Made by a program: the position numbers and the translations under genes. 64,000 nucleotides of DNA, taken from the NCBI GenBank assembly GCA_001897525.1, contig MKTB01000003.1, positions 434,001 through 498,000 on the forward strand, written 5' to 3'. Positions 45,624-55,657 of this stretch are shown piece by piece (position 1 is the stretch's first letter; the number at the start of each line of letters is the position of its first letter). The notes under the pieces were generated by a model. That model worked only from the letters and a program-made list of their open reading frames with translations. It made no database searches and had not been told where the DNA came from. The DNA is from Bacteroidetes bacterium 43-16. GTDB lineage: Bacteria; Bacteroidota; Bacteroidia; Chitinophagales; Chitinophagaceae.

Positions 45624-47519
45624 TTATTTCACGATCTCATCGATCACCCTTTGGGTCAAAGGATGATAATTGGGCCGGGCTTTCCTATAGATCGATTTGG
45701 CCATTTTCGTCCCTTCCGGAGAGTTCATCATCTCTTTATACAAAGGCTGCAAAAACTTTTCCCGCCCTGTTATGTTCAGGAAGGCTTCCATAGCCGGATA
45801 CGCAGGTTCATACTTCGTCTTAATCGCTAAGAGATACCAGAGGTCTGCCTTTTCGCTATTTTGCGTTTTCGTCAGGTCAAATGCATGATCCAGTGTTTTC
45901 ATCTGCTCCAGGGTGATATTATTTTTCGCCAGTTTTCTCAGGAAGTGCATCCATTCAAATGTGGACCATTTGCCTGTTTTGGCCGCAAAGCTCATATCTC
46001 CTTTTAAGAATTGTGCAGTCGCGGTATCTACTTTATTAAAACGCACTTTATCTGCACGCGGACAGGTCTTGGGGATACCCGGTCCATACAGCCATTCATT
46101 GATATTCACATTTGCTTTCCACTCGGTAACTTCATTCAGCAGGTTCTTATTCAGGTACTCTGTAAAATCGCGTGTATTCATGGTTTTAAAAGCATTTTCA
46201 TTAAAATACTTCGTCAGGAAAGCATCCATTTTATTACGCCCTACCGTCTGCTCTATCAGGCGCAGCAGGTGGCCTCCCTTTTCATAGGGAATATCTGTTA
46301 AGCCCTCATCCGGGTTGCGCCCGCGCAGGTTCAGGCGTAAATGGGTATCGTCACTTTGCTCACCCAGGTCCGCAACGGTTGCTTCCAGGTCCTGGTAACC
46401 GATCTCCCAAAGCATATCTGCATAGTCTTTTCCTGCCATAGACTCCATGATCCTTCTTTCAAAATAAATGGTGAAGCCTTCATTCAGCCAGAAGTCATTC
46501 CAGGTCTGGTTAGTCACAAGGTTGCCGCTCCAGTTATGTGCCAGTTCATGTGCGATCAGGTTTACCAGGGACTTGTCCCCGGCCAGGATAGTCGGTGTAC
46601 AAAAAGTAAGTTTAGGATTTTCCATGCCGCCTATCGGGAAGCCGGAAGGTAATACCAGGATATCGTACCTGCCCCAGCGATAAGGTCCGTAGAGTTCTTC
46701 CGCCTTATGCACCATAGCGCCTACCTCTTCAAATTCTTTATGCGCTTTGGCCAGCATCACCGGTTCTGCATACACCCCTGTGCGTTGGTCTATAGCCTGG
46801 AACTTAATATCCCCTACTGCTAAGGCCATCAGGTAGGCCGGGACCGGCATATCCATTTTAAAATCATACACCCCGTCTTCTGATAAAGCCTGGGGATTCT
46901 CTGCACTCATCAATGCCATCAAACCTTTGGGGACTTTTACTTTTGCCGTATAGGTATAGCGCACCCCGGGGCCATCCTGTACGGGGATCCAGGTGCGGGC
47001 ATGAATGCTCTCCGACTGTGTGTACAGGAAGGGTTGCTTTTTGCCAAAGGTCTGTGCCGGATCGAGCCATTGCAATGCGGTAGCCTTTGGCGTGGTGCGA
47101 TAAAATATTTTCACTTTTTTGGTCTCGGGCTTCAGGCTTATTGATAAGGGAGTCCCCAGGATACTGTCGGTTTCGCCCGATTCAAAGGCTGCTTTGCTGC
47201 CATCCTCGTATTGAACACTGTCGATCTTCAGATCTCTTGTATCGAGTATAAATTTATCGGCCTCTGTTTTTCTTTTTTCTATGTCCCAGCTTGCGGTACC
47301 CCTGATCTGCTTTTGCTTAAAATCAACTTCAATATCCAATGCAAGGTGTTTCCCGAAGACTTCTCCCGCATTGCTTAAAGTATGGTAATCGTTATTATCA
47401 AATACAGATTCTGTAGCCGGCTGAGGAGCCGTTACTTTTTCTTTTTTTGATTTTCCACCCCTGGAATTACAGGCGAATAATAAGGGCATACAGAAAGCAA
47501 ATAATACAACCTTTTTCAT
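45624..47519 (-). CDS. M1 family metallopeptidase lipoprotein
   Basis: This 631-residue zinc aminopeptidase has a lipobox ending in Cys17 (LLFAC). The exopeptidase motif GGMENP precedes the zinc site HELAHNW (His324, Glu325, His328), and the third ligand Glu347 is in NEGFTIYFERR. The C-terminal helical domain ends with the leukotriene-A4-hydrolase-like region (YRKARPNYHPLTQRVID). Leukotriene-A4-hydrolase-type aminopeptidases trim N-terminal residues. Here the enzyme is membrane-anchored and probably periplasmic or surface, supporting peptide use. It converges on the glycosyltransferase gene with no clear terminator between them. Confidence 0.93.
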   Translation of the reverse strand: MKKVVLFAFCMPLLFACNSRGGKSKKEKVTAPQPATESVFDNNDYHTLSNAGEVFGKHLALDIEVDFKQKQIRGTASWDIEKRKTEADKFILDTRDLKIDSVQYEDGSKAAFESGETDSILGTPLSISLKPETKKVKIFYRTTPKATALQWLDPAQTFGKKQPFLYTQSESIHARTWIPVQDGPGVRYTYTAKVKVPKGLMALMSAENPQALSEDGVYDFKMDMPVPAYLMALAVGDIKFQAIDQRTGVYAEPVMLAKAHKEFEEVGAMVHKAEELYGPYRWGRYDILVLPSGFPIGGMENPKLTFCTPTILAGDKSLVNLIAHELAHNWSGNLVTNQTWNDFWLNEGFTIYFERRIMESMAGKDYADMLWEIGYQDLEATVADLGEQSDDTHLRLNLRGRNPDEGLTDIPYEKGGHLLRLIEQTVGRNKMDAFLTKYFNENAFKTMNTRDFTEYLNKNLLNEVTEWKANVNINEWLYGPGIPKTCPRADKVRFNKVDTATAQFLKGDMSFAAKTGKWSTFEWMHFLRKLAKNNITLEQMKTLDHAFDLTKTQNSEKADLWYLLAIKTKYEPAYPAMEAFLNITGREKFLQPLYKEMMNSPEGTKMAKSIYRKARPNYHPLTQRVIDEIVK

Positions 47520-47637
47520 ACAACTAAGCTTAAATATTAAAGTCCGGTTTCAAATATAATTTCTTTTCCATGAATTTTAATAGAACCATAGAGGTTTCGT
47601 TGAAAATTATCTGCAATTAAAAATCCACTGATAAATT

Positions 47638-47645
47638 TATATTTG
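47638..47645 (+). promoter_or_regulatory. -7 box of the Crp/Fnr gene
   Basis: TATATTTG matches TAnnTTTG exactly and ends 11 bp before the ATG at 47657, so the transcript would be nearly leaderless. No -33 TTG was found at standard spacing. Confidence 0.4.
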
Positions 47646-47656
47646 TAGCTAATTAA

Positions 47657-48259
47657 ATGGAAAGCATGCATTATTTAAGTTTTAACGCGTACCTCAATGA
47701 AAATGCGAACCTGCCGGAAGATACTTTTGCTCCTTTCCTGGACCAGAAGAAAAAAATGGAGGTTAAAAAAGGGGATTTTCTTTTAAGGCAGGGAGAGATC
47801 TGCAAATATTCCTTTTTTGTTGAGTCCGGTTTGCTTAAATACTACTCCATAGATGAGCGCGGAAAGGTACATGTATTGCAATTTGCCCCGGAGGGCTGGT
47901 TTGTTACCGACCGGGAAAGTTCTTTCTTCAACCATCCCTCTTCTTACTTTATAGATGCGGTAGAAGATAGTACAGTTATGGTGTTTGATGAAAATGACAT
48001 CTGCCAGTTGAGTGATATGCAACCCCAGTTTGGTGCTCTGAATAACCGCTTGCTGCACCGGCACATCAGCCAGCTGCAAAGCCGGATCAACCTATTGCTG
48101 AGCGCTTCTGCCGAAGAGCGCTACCAGGCATTTATCAAAACCTACCCGGACCTGATGCTGCGTGTGCCCCAGCACCTGGTGGCTTCCTACCTGGGGATTA
48201 CGCCCGAAGGACTCAGCCGGGTGAGGAAAGAACTGGCTTCCCGGAATTTCAAAAAATAA
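47657..48259 (+). CDS. Crp/Fnr family transcriptional regulator
   Basis: This 200-residue protein has an N-terminal cyclic-nucleotide-binding fold (about 30-125: VKKGDFLLRQGEICKYSFFVESGLLKYY, shown by key residues) and a C-terminal helix-turn-helix (VASYLGITPEGLSRVRKEL, about 174-192). The cNMP pocket Arg-Ser pair is not obvious and there is no Fnr-type Cys cluster, so the effector is unknown. This form is common in Bacteroidota as a small stand-alone regulator. It is divergent from the M1 peptidase gene and may control it or the lipoprotein gene downstream. Confidence 0.9.
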   Translation: MESMHYLSFNAYLNENANLPEDTFAPFLDQKKKMEVKKGDFLLRQGEICKYSFFVESGLLKYYSIDERGKVHVLQFAPEGWFVTDRESSFFNHPSSYFIDAVEDSTVMVFDENDICQLSDMQPQFGALNNRLLHRHISQLQSRINLLLSASAEERYQAFIKTYPDLMLRVPQHLVASYLGITPEGLSRVRKELASRNFKK

Positions 48260-48284
48260 GTAGCTGAAAAATAATTTTGAAAAA

Positions 48285-48316
48285 TTGCACTTTAATGCTT
48301 ACAAAATATATATTTG
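48285..48316 (+). promoter_or_regulatory. Promoter of the lipoprotein gene
   Basis: TTG (48285-48287), a 21-bp spacer and TATATTTG (48309-48316) form a full Bacteroidota promoter 20 bp upstream of the start codon. Confidence 0.65.
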
Positions 48317-48335
48317 CAAGAGCGAAAAATAAAAA

Positions 48336-48914
48336 ATGAGCATGAAAAGAGTTTTATCCTTCCTGGTATTAGCAGCCATGCTGGTATCCTTTAGTAGTTG
48401 TTTTCAAAAATACAGAGAGCCCGAAGCGGACGATGGAACTGGCGTAAGCGCTGCTTCTAAATGGGACTGGAAAGGTACCGCTCCATTTTCCGGTATTTTG
48501 GGTGGAGAGCAAAGAAATGCTCCCACAAATTCAACAATCCCGAAATCCATCTCTAATAAAGCAGGAATTATAACTGCTGGCATTATTGAGCCCTTAACAA
48601 ATGATGGTCGCTCTTCCAGAACATATGGTATCGCTTTAGATCTAAAATTGAAACCTGGTATTTACATTCTGAGCGAGCAAAGCACTACCAATTTCCAATT
48701 TACATATAGTCCTGCTCAGGAACCTGTCCCAGGAAAACCGATGAAAGCATTCAGCAAATATAAATTGGTAGTAAAACTGATCCGGAATGACGACGATGTG
48801 GTTGAAGGCTATTTTTATGGAAAAATAGTCAACTTGCAAAATACTGCTGAAATTATGGAGGTAAAAGACGCTTATTTCAGGATTGAAAAATCAGGAGCTA
48901 CTATAATTGATTGA
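48336..48914 (+). CDS. Predicted lipoprotein of unknown function
   Basis: This 192-residue protein has a signal sequence and lipobox ending in SFSSC (Cys22). The mature part is beta-rich with KLKPGIYILSEQS and KYKLVVKLIRNDDDVVEGYFYGKI. The latter pattern is seen in small Bacteroidota lipoproteins with an immunoglobulin-like fold. An ATG two codons later is an alternative start. It has its own promoter and a strong terminator. No family is recognised. Confidence 0.75.
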   Translation: MSMKRVLSFLVLAAMLVSFSSCFQKYREPEADDGTGVSAASKWDWKGTAPFSGILGGEQRNAPTNSTIPKSISNKAGIITAGIIEPLTNDGRSSRTYGIALDLKLKPGIYILSEQSTTNFQFTYSPAQEPVPGKPMKAFSKYKLVVKLIRNDDDVVEGYFYGKIVNLQNTAEIMEVKDAYFRIEKSGATIID

Positions 48915-48944
48915 TCTTAGCTACTTCAAAGTACATATTTCATT

Positions 48945-48982
48945 AAAAAAGGAACGAATTTTCAAAAATTCGTTCCTTTTTT
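48945..48982 (+). terminator. Rho-independent terminator
   Basis: A perfect 16-bp stem (AAAAAAGGAACGAATT with its complement, 6-base loop) ending in TTTTTT lies 30 bp after the lipoprotein stop. The DNA from here to the actA start (49279) contains no gene; it holds the act promoter region. Confidence 0.85.
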
Positions 48983-49194
48983 ATGCCTGTTAAACCTGTG
49001 ATAAAAGCCGCTACAATTCAAAATTTACGCTGCGGTGACTTTAGCATTTGTTAAAACCAAAATGCCTTTTCCTTCAAACTAATGACAGTATTCTGACAAA
49101 CATATATTCAAAATGACAATTAATCGGCTGAAAGCCGCGCCAGTACTGAAAAAAATTTTTTAACAAATGTGCACAAAAATTAAATTTCCTGTTG

Positions 49195-49202
49195 TACTTT
49201 TG
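49195..49202 (+). promoter_or_regulatory. -7 box of the act-cox cluster
   Basis: TACTTTTG matches TAnnTTTG exactly, 76 bp upstream of the actA ATG. No -33 TTG is found at normal distance. Confidence 0.4.
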
Positions 49203-49278
49203 CAACCATCATTAGTGTAAATTTTACGTTAAAATTAAATTCTAGATATTAGTGTCTGCATATTTAAAGCTCAATTTT

Positions 49279-50526
49279 ATGTTTAAACGTGTAAGTATTG
49301 TAGCCCTCCTGGCTGTTTTAATGGCATTCGGAGGTTTTACCCAAGCGAACGCACAGGACGGGAAAGCTCTTTTCCAGGCTAACTGTGCCAGCTGTCACAA
49401 CCCTCTAAAAGATGCAACCGGTCCGGCTCTGAAAGGAATGGATGAAAGGGTGCCTAGTAAAGAGTGGTTATACAAATGGGTACACAACTCTGCTGCGGTA
49501 ATTGCCAGTGGAGATAAATATGCCAACGAACTGTACAACAAGTGGAACAAAACAGCAATGACTTCGTTCCCGAACCTGACTGAAGCGGATATTGACGCGA
49601 TCGTTGTTTATGTGAACAGTGTTCCTGTTGATGGAGGAAAAGGTGACAAAACCGATAAGCCTGAAAACGGAAAAGAAGCGGACAATACCTGGTTGTATGT
49701 TGCGATCACTGCTATTCTTGCTATCCTGGCCATTGTTCTGATCCGTATCAACAAAAACCTGGCCCGCTCTGCCAACGATGCAGAAGGTAAGCCTAATACC
49801 AAGCAGATCTCTCTTAAAAATAACAAGTTATTCATAGCTATTGCAGGTATCATCATCTTCATCCTTGCCGGTTACTGGATCGTAAACGGTGGTGTGGAAA
49901 TGGGTCGCCAGCAAAACTATATGCCGCATCAGCCTATTTTCTACTCTCACAAGGTGCATGCCGGTATCAACCAGATCAACTGTCAATACTGTCACGCAGG
50001 TGTGAATGACAGCCGCCAGGCCATGATCCCTTCTACTAACGTGTGTATGAACTGTCACAAACAGATCAGCGAATATAGCGGTGAGCAATTATTTGACCAC
50101 GAAGGTAATAAAGTGGATGGTACTGCACAGATCCAGGAATTGTACAAATATGCAGGATGGGATCCGGCTAAGAAAGAGTACAAACGTAATGCTCAGGGTG
50201 AAATCCTGGCTACGCCGATCAAATGGACCAAAATTCACAACCTGGCAGATTTCGTTTACTTCAACCACTCTCAACACGTAAATGTAGGTAATGTACAGTG
50301 TCAAACCTGTCACGGTCCTATCCAGGAGATGGATGAGGTAAAACAATTTGAGTCTTTATCTATGGGATGGTGTATCAACTGTCACAGAGAGACAAAAGTT
50401 GACTTCCAGAACAACAATTATTACAGCATTTTTGAAAAATATCACCAGGAGATCAAAGAAGGCAAACGTGATGGTGTAACTGAAGCGGAACTGGGTGGTC
50501 TTGAGTGTCAAAAATGTCACTATTAA
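49279..50526 (+). CDS. actA: Alternative complex III subunit ActA (multiheme cytochrome c)
   Basis: This 415-residue protein starts at the ATG at 49279; a GTG nine codons earlier gives a poorer signal. The signal peptide ends in NANAQ. It holds six CxxCH heme sites: CASCH at 36-40 in an N-terminal monoheme cytochrome c domain, then a membrane helix near 150, a second near 185, and a pentaheme domain with CQYCH, CMNCH, CQTCH, CINCH and CQKCH at the end. ActA carries electrons from the iron-sulfur subunit ActB to cytochrome c. The fused N-terminal monoheme domain is the Bacteroidota form. First gene of the act cluster. Confidence 0.95.
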   Translation: MFKRVSIVALLAVLMAFGGFTQANAQDGKALFQANCASCHNPLKDATGPALKGMDERVPSKEWLYKWVHNSAAVIASGDKYANELYNKWNKTAMTSFPNLTEADIDAIVVYVNSVPVDGGKGDKTDKPENGKEADNTWLYVAITAILAILAIVLIRINKNLARSANDAEGKPNTKQISLKNNKLFIAIAGIIIFILAGYWIVNGGVEMGRQQNYMPHQPIFYSHKVHAGINQINCQYCHAGVNDSRQAMIPSTNVCMNCHKQISEYSGEQLFDHEGNKVDGTAQIQELYKYAGWDPAKKEYKRNAQGEILATPIKWTKIHNLADFVYFNHSQHVNVGNVQCQTCHGPIQEMDEVKQFESLSMGWCINCHRETKVDFQNNNYYSIFEKYHQEIKEGKRDGVTEAELGGLECQKCHY

Positions 50527-50598
50527 TATTACAAGTAAGATAACAACAACATTATTTAACATACATCGTTTCATCGGGTATTTTATTATAAAAAGACT

Positions 50599-53500
50599 AT
50601 GAGTCAAAAGAAATATTGGAAAGGTTTAGAAGAGTTAGCCAACACCCCTGAATATCAGCAAAGTGTAGCTAATGAATTTAATGAGGAGTTGCCGGTAGAG
50701 ATGCCAAGCGACAATTTGTTGAATGCACAAACACCAAGACGTGACTTCCTTAAATTTTTAGGTTTTAGTACTTTGGCGGCAACTGTCGCTGCAAGTTGTG
50801 AAATGCCGGTAAGAAAGGCTATTCCTTATGCAATAAAGCCAGAAAATATCACTCCGGGTGTACCTAACTATTATGCTTCTACATTTGTAGATAATGGAGA
50901 ATGTGTACCTGCTGTCGTAAAAACAGTCGAAGGTCGTCCTATCATGATCGAGGGTAATACTTTATCCAAGATCACAGAAGGCGGTACTTCTGCGCGTATG
51001 ATCGCAGCTACCTTAAGTCTTTATGACAAAACAAGATTACGTCAACCTCATGTTGATGGTAAAGCTGTAGATACTTTTGAAGAGATAGACAGCCAGGTTA
51101 CAGCTGCTTTAGCTGCTGCAAATGGTGCTATTTACCTCCTGACGGGTACTATCATCAGCCCTACTACTGAAAGCGTAATTGCCCAGTTTTTAGCAAAATA
51201 TCCGGGTGCCAAGCATGTAACCTTTGATCCTGTTTCTTATACAGGTATCTTATTGGCTAATGAGGCTTCTTACGGAAAAAGAATGTTACCTAATTACCAG
51301 TTTGACAAAGCCAGAACGGTTTTAAGCATTGGTGCTGATTTCTTAGGAACATGGATTTCTCCAGTTGAGTACAGCAAAGGATATACCAAATCAAGAAAAG
51401 TTAAGAGTAAAGATATCGGTACGGTAAGCAACATGAACAAGCATTACCAGATCGAAGGTATGCTGAGCATGACGGGTGCCAACGCAGATGAGCGTGCAAC
51501 CTGCCGCCCTTCTGAATATGGTAAAGTAGTTGCTGCATTATATGAGCAGATTGCTTCCGGTACACAACCGAACACGGGTTCTAAAAACCTGGATAAATTA
51601 ATCGTAAACGCTGCTGCAGATCTTAAGAAAGGAAATGGCCTTGTGGTATGTGGTAGTAACGATATAAATACACAAATCATTGTAAATGCTATCAATGCTG
51701 CTATAGGCGCTAATGGTACTACAATTGACTTCTCTACTCCTGCAAGAAATAAGAAAGGTATTGATGCGGACATGGTTGCATTGGTTAATGCAATGAATGC
51801 CGGACAAGTAAGCGCCTTATTGATGCACGGTGTAAACCCTGCTTACGAATATTTTGACGGAGCAAAATTTGTAGAAGGTCTTAAAAAAGTAAAAACAACG
51901 ATCTCTTTTGCTGATCGTCTTGATGAAACAGCAAAATTGACAAAATATGTAGTTTCTGATCATCACTGGTTAGAAAGCTGGGGTGATACTGAAGCCAAAG
52001 ATGGCCACATCAGCTTCATTCAACCTACCATTGCTCCATTGTTCAAAACAAGGGCATTCCAGGACAGCTTATTGAAATGGTCCGGCGCTGCCGATACTTA
52101 CCATGATCAATTCAATGCTTACTGGGTAGGTAAATTAGGTCAGTCTACTTTTGATAAAGCATTACAGGACGGTGTTATCGAGCCTGCAACGCCATCTATC
52201 ACAGGTGCTTCATTTGCCGGAAATGTAGCCGATGCTATTGCAAAAGCAAGAGCGGTTGCCTCTACTTCTGAATATGAGCTGATCGTTTTTGAAACCGCTT
52301 CTATGGGTGCGGGTGGCGCATGGTCTAATAACCCATGGTTACAGGAATTACCAGATCCTATTACAAAAGTAGCCTGGGACAACTGTATCATGATGTCACC
52401 TAAGACTGCTAAGGAAAAATTTGATGCGGAAATCAACACCGTAAACCAGGTAGATCCTAAAAAACGCGTTCTTAAAGTAACTGTAGGTACTAAAACAGTA
52501 GAATTACCGATCATCGTTACTCCGGGTATGCACCATAATGTAATTGCGATTGCAATCGGTTATGGCCGTGATAAAGGTGTAGGTTTAGCCGCTGCTGATC
52601 TGGGTAAAAATGCTTATCCTTTATTAGCTTTTAATGGTCAGACCTTTAACTATTACAGTAACGCTAAAATAGAAAAGACTGCAGCTTACTATCCTGTAGC
52701 TGTAACTCAAACACATAACAGTGCGGAAAACAGACCGATCTTTTATGAATATTCTAAAGAAGAGTTTGTAAAAAATCCATATGAACTGATCGATGAGCGT
52801 AAAGCTGCATTGGCTCACTATGTTCATGATCCCGCACATGATCCTAAAGCTCCGCAGGAAGATCATTTCGGTAAAGGAAAAGATTTTGATGCCAGAGGAT
52901 TTGAAAAAGCATTCGAAAAATTTGGTACCCACTACCCTGTTCATGAAAAACCAGGTTTGCACTGGGCCATGTCTATTGACCTGAACTCTTGTACTGGTTG
53001 TGGTGCATGTGTTATTGCCTGTCACGCAGAAAATAACGTTTCTGTAGTAGGTAAAGACCGTGTGATCAAAGTTCAGGAAATGTCCTGGTTGAAAATTGAC
53101 CGTTATTTTGCCGGTGATCCTAATGATCCGGATACCATCCAGACTGTATTCCAACCTATGTTGTGTATGCACTGTGATAACGCACCATGTGAGAATGTGT
53201 GCCCGGTGTCTGCTACCAACCACAGTTCTGAAGGTTTGAACCAAATGGCTTATAACCGTTGTATCGGTACTAAATATTGTGCGAACAACTGTCCTTATAA
53301 AGTACGTCGCTTCAACTGGTTTGACTGGAACGATGCGGATTGCTTTGATGATAACTTATATTCTGATGGCCGTCGTGATGACATCAATGATGACCTGACG
53401 AGAATGGTATTGAACCCTGATGTTACGGTACGTTCCCGTGGTGTAATGGAAAAATGTTCTTTCTGTGTACAACGTTTACAAGATGGTAAGCTGAAAGCTA

Positions 53501-53766
53501 AAAAAGAAGGTACTCCATTGAAAGATCACCATGTAACTACAGCTTGTCAATCTGCCTGTGGTGGCGGATGTATCACTTTCGGTAATGTAAATGATCCGGA
53601 AAGTGCGATCTATCAAGACAGATATGTAGACAATAAAGAGCGCCTGTTCTATATGCTGGAGCAGATCCACGTTCTTCCTAATGTGAGCTATCTTTCTAAG
53701 ATCCGTAATACAGATGTATTAATGGCAGGTTCAAGTAAAGATGAAATGTATAATCAACACTTATAA
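50599..53766 (+). CDS. actB: Alternative complex III subunit ActB (molybdopterin-like and iron-sulfur fusion)
   Basis: This 1055-residue protein has a Tat-type signal (RRDFLKFLGFS, near residue 47), then a molybdopterin oxidoreductase-like domain to about 740. That domain does not hold a Mo cofactor in structures of this complex. The C-terminal ferredoxin domain has CTGCGACVIAC, CMHCDNAPCENVCPV, CIGTKYCANNCPY and a CSFC plus CQSACGGGC set, which fits three [4Fe-4S] clusters and one [3Fe-4S]. It takes electrons from quinol and passes them to ActA. The two halves are separate genes in some phyla and fused here. Confidence 0.96.
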   Translation: MSQKKYWKGLEELANTPEYQQSVANEFNEELPVEMPSDNLLNAQTPRRDFLKFLGFSTLAATVAASCEMPVRKAIPYAIKPENITPGVPNYYASTFVDNGECVPAVVKTVEGRPIMIEGNTLSKITEGGTSARMIAATLSLYDKTRLRQPHVDGKAVDTFEEIDSQVTAALAAANGAIYLLTGTIISPTTESVIAQFLAKYPGAKHVTFDPVSYTGILLANEASYGKRMLPNYQFDKARTVLSIGADFLGTWISPVEYSKGYTKSRKVKSKDIGTVSNMNKHYQIEGMLSMTGANADERATCRPSEYGKVVAALYEQIASGTQPNTGSKNLDKLIVNAAADLKKGNGLVVCGSNDINTQIIVNAINAAIGANGTTIDFSTPARNKKGIDADMVALVNAMNAGQVSALLMHGVNPAYEYFDGAKFVEGLKKVKTTISFADRLDETAKLTKYVVSDHHWLESWGDTEAKDGHISFIQPTIAPLFKTRAFQDSLLKWSGAADTYHDQFNAYWVGKLGQSTFDKALQDGVIEPATPSITGASFAGNVADAIAKARAVASTSEYELIVFETASMGAGGAWSNNPWLQELPDPITKVAWDNCIMMSPKTAKEKFDAEINTVNQVDPKKRVLKVTVGTKTVELPIIVTPGMHHNVIAIAIGYGRDKGVGLAAADLGKNAYPLLAFNGQTFNYYSNAKIEKTAAYYPVAVTQTHNSAENRPIFYEYSKEEFVKNPYELIDERKAALAHYVHDPAHDPKAPQEDHFGKGKDFDARGFEKAFEKFGTHYPVHEKPGLHWAMSIDLNSCTGCGACVIACHAENNVSVVGKDRVIKVQEMSWLKIDRYFAGDPNDPDTIQTVFQPMLCMHCDNAPCENVCPVSATNHSSEGLNQMAYNRCIGTKYCANNCPYKVRRFNWFDWNDADCFDDNLYSDGRRDDINDDLTRMVLNPDVTVRSRGVMEKCSFCVQRLQDGKLKAKKEGTPLKDHHVTTACQSACGGGCITFGNVNDPESAIYQDRYVDNKERLFYMLEQIHVLPNVSYLSKIRNTDVLMAGSSKDEMYNQHL

Positions 53767-54221
53767 TAGCCTGGCTGTATAAGTAGATCAAAAAATAAAT
53801 TGTATTTCTATTAAAGCCAAAAGTCAAACAAGATAAATTATTGATTCTCTTTTGACAAAAAACCTGGAGATTGATATTAATACAGAAAAGATGGAATGAT
53901 TAAAAGCGAAATTTAAATCGTGTAGTAATATACAATTGTATAATTTCGCGGCCGGTTCAAAGAATGAGGAAAGTACCTTTAACCGGTTAAGAAAAAAGTA
54001 AGATGTTCTTTTAGCATACTGATAGCGTTTTAAGTCCCTACAAACCCATTTTGATTTTCGAATCCGGGTCAGGTACTTCCAACCACTAAGGTTTAGACGC
54101 TTAAAATATATACTTTAAGTGACAGACTAGAAGAAAATCAACATTTAATGCCCAGGCATTAGATGAAAATTATAGAACAAACAAACATTATTATTTCATA
54201 GCAGAATAGGTATTTCACATT
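53767..54221. other. 455-bp noncoding gap inside the act cluster
   Basis: The other gaps in this cluster are 37-108 bp; this one is 455 bp with stops in all frames. It contains a hairpin at 53952-53986 (CCGGTTcAAAG with CTTTAACCGG, one bulge, no T-run) and a TAATTTCG near 53941 that is one base off the -7 consensus. A 12-codon ATG frame lies near 54161. It may hold a second promoter or an RNA element for actC-coxA. Nothing is certain. Confidence 0.4.
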
Positions 54222-55655
54222 ATGCATTTAAAATACGAATCGTTCATTAGAGAGCCATTAGTAGATGGCGAGAAGAACTACAGTGACGTAACCGCGGACA
54301 TCTGTCGTCCTATCGAGCAAAAGCCCACTAAACTTTGGTACTTTGGCTTCTTCGTAGCATTGGCTTTTTTAGGTTTCGGTGCTTTCTCTGTATTCTGGGA
54401 GGTATATTGGGGTCTTGGTACCTGGGGTATTAACCACACCATGGGTTGGGGTTGGGATATTACCAACTTCGTATGGTGGGTAGGTATCGGTCACGCCGGT
54501 ACGCTGATCTCTGCCATCCTCCTGCTATTCCGCCAACACTGGCGTACGGGTGTAAACCGTGCAGCAGAAGCGATGACCATCTTTGCCGTAATGTGTGCGG
54601 GACAGTTCCCGATCTTCCACATGGGCCGTGTATGGGATGCGATGTATGTATTGCCTTTACCAAATACCCGTGGTCCTTTATGGCCTAACTTCAACTCTGC
54701 CCTTCTTTGGGATGTATTCGCGATCTCTACTTACTTTACGGTATCATTATTGTTCTGGTACTCTGGTTTGATTCCTGACTTCGCAACAGTACGTGACAGA
54801 GCTAAAACTAAATTACGCAAGCGTTTATATGGTCTGGCTTCTTTCGGGTGGACCGGTACTGCTAAAAACTGGCAACGTTTTGAGGCTTTGTCCTTAGTAT
54901 TGGCAGGTTTATCTACTCCACTGGTACTTTCTGTACACACGATCGTATCTTTTGACTTTGCTACCTCTGTAATTCCTGGCTGGCACGCCACGATCTTCCC
55001 GCCTTACTTCGTTGCGGGTGCGATCTTCTCCGGGTTTGCGATGGTAAATACCTTATTGATCTTAGTTAGAAAACTGTATCGCTTAGAAGAATACATTACC
55101 ATGGGCCACATTGAGGCGATGAACAAGGTAATCGTATTAACCGGTTCTATCGTAGGTATCGCTTATCTGACTGAGTTATTTATGGCCTGGTACTCTCAGG
55201 TTGTTTACGAACAAGAAGCGTTCAAATGGCGTGTAATGGGCCCTTACTGGTGGTCTTACTGGGCGATGATGACTTGTAACGTGGTTTCCCCTCAGTTCTT
55301 CTGGTTCAAAAAATTACGTAGAAATATCGTATTCTCTTTCATCCTTTCTATTGTAGTGAACATCGGTATGTGGTTTGAGCGTTTCGTGATCATTGCCACT
55401 ACATTGTATCGTGATTATATTCCTTCCAACTGGACTTACTATTCACCTACATGGCCTGAATTAGGTTTCTACTTAGGAACGTTTGGCTTGTTCTTTACCT
55501 GCTTCTTCCTGTTCTCCAAATACTTCCCTGTAATTGCGATAGCTGAGATCAAGTTTGTATTGAAAACTACAGGAGATAAAGCACACAAAGAGAACTTAGC
55601 ATTAGAAGACAAATCATTAGAAGAATTTATCGAAATCGCTAACCACGCCCACTAG
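54222..55655 (+). CDS. actC: Alternative complex III subunit ActC (NrfD-like quinol-site membrane protein)
   Basis: This 477-residue integral membrane protein of the NrfD/PsrC family has about ten transmembrane helices, beginning with WYFGFFVALAFLGFGAFSVFW near 44-64. Motifs of the quinol-binding four-helix bundle are FVWWVGIGHAGTLISA and SFDFATSVIPGWHATIFPPYFVAG. ActC holds the main quinol site and proton path that couples electron transfer to ActB. The cytoplasmic tail is acidic. It is the first gene after the 455-bp gap. Confidence 0.95.
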   Translation: MHLKYESFIREPLVDGEKNYSDVTADICRPIEQKPTKLWYFGFFVALAFLGFGAFSVFWEVYWGLGTWGINHTMGWGWDITNFVWWVGIGHAGTLISAILLLFRQHWRTGVNRAAEAMTIFAVMCAGQFPIFHMGRVWDAMYVLPLPNTRGPLWPNFNSALLWDVFAISTYFTVSLLFWYSGLIPDFATVRDRAKTKLRKRLYGLASFGWTGTAKNWQRFEALSLVLAGLSTPLVLSVHTIVSFDFATSVIPGWHATIFPPYFVAGAIFSGFAMVNTLLILVRKLYRLEEYITMGHIEAMNKVIVLTGSIVGIAYLTELFMAWYSQVVYEQEAFKWRVMGPYWWSYWAMMTCNVVSPQFFWFKKLRRNIVFSFILSIVVNIGMWFERFVIIATTLYRDYIPSNWTYYSPTWPELGFYLGTFGLFFTCFFLFSKYFPVIAIAEIKFVLKTTGDKAHKENLALEDKSLEEFIEIANHAH

Positions 55656-55657
55656 TT

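Noticed and set aside
53852-53880. TTGACA-N17-TATTAA resembling an E. coli sigma-70 promoter in the actB-actC gap
   Set aside because: The main sigma factor of Bacteroidota recognises TTG/TAnnTTTG, not this pattern, so the match is probably chance in AT-rich DNA.
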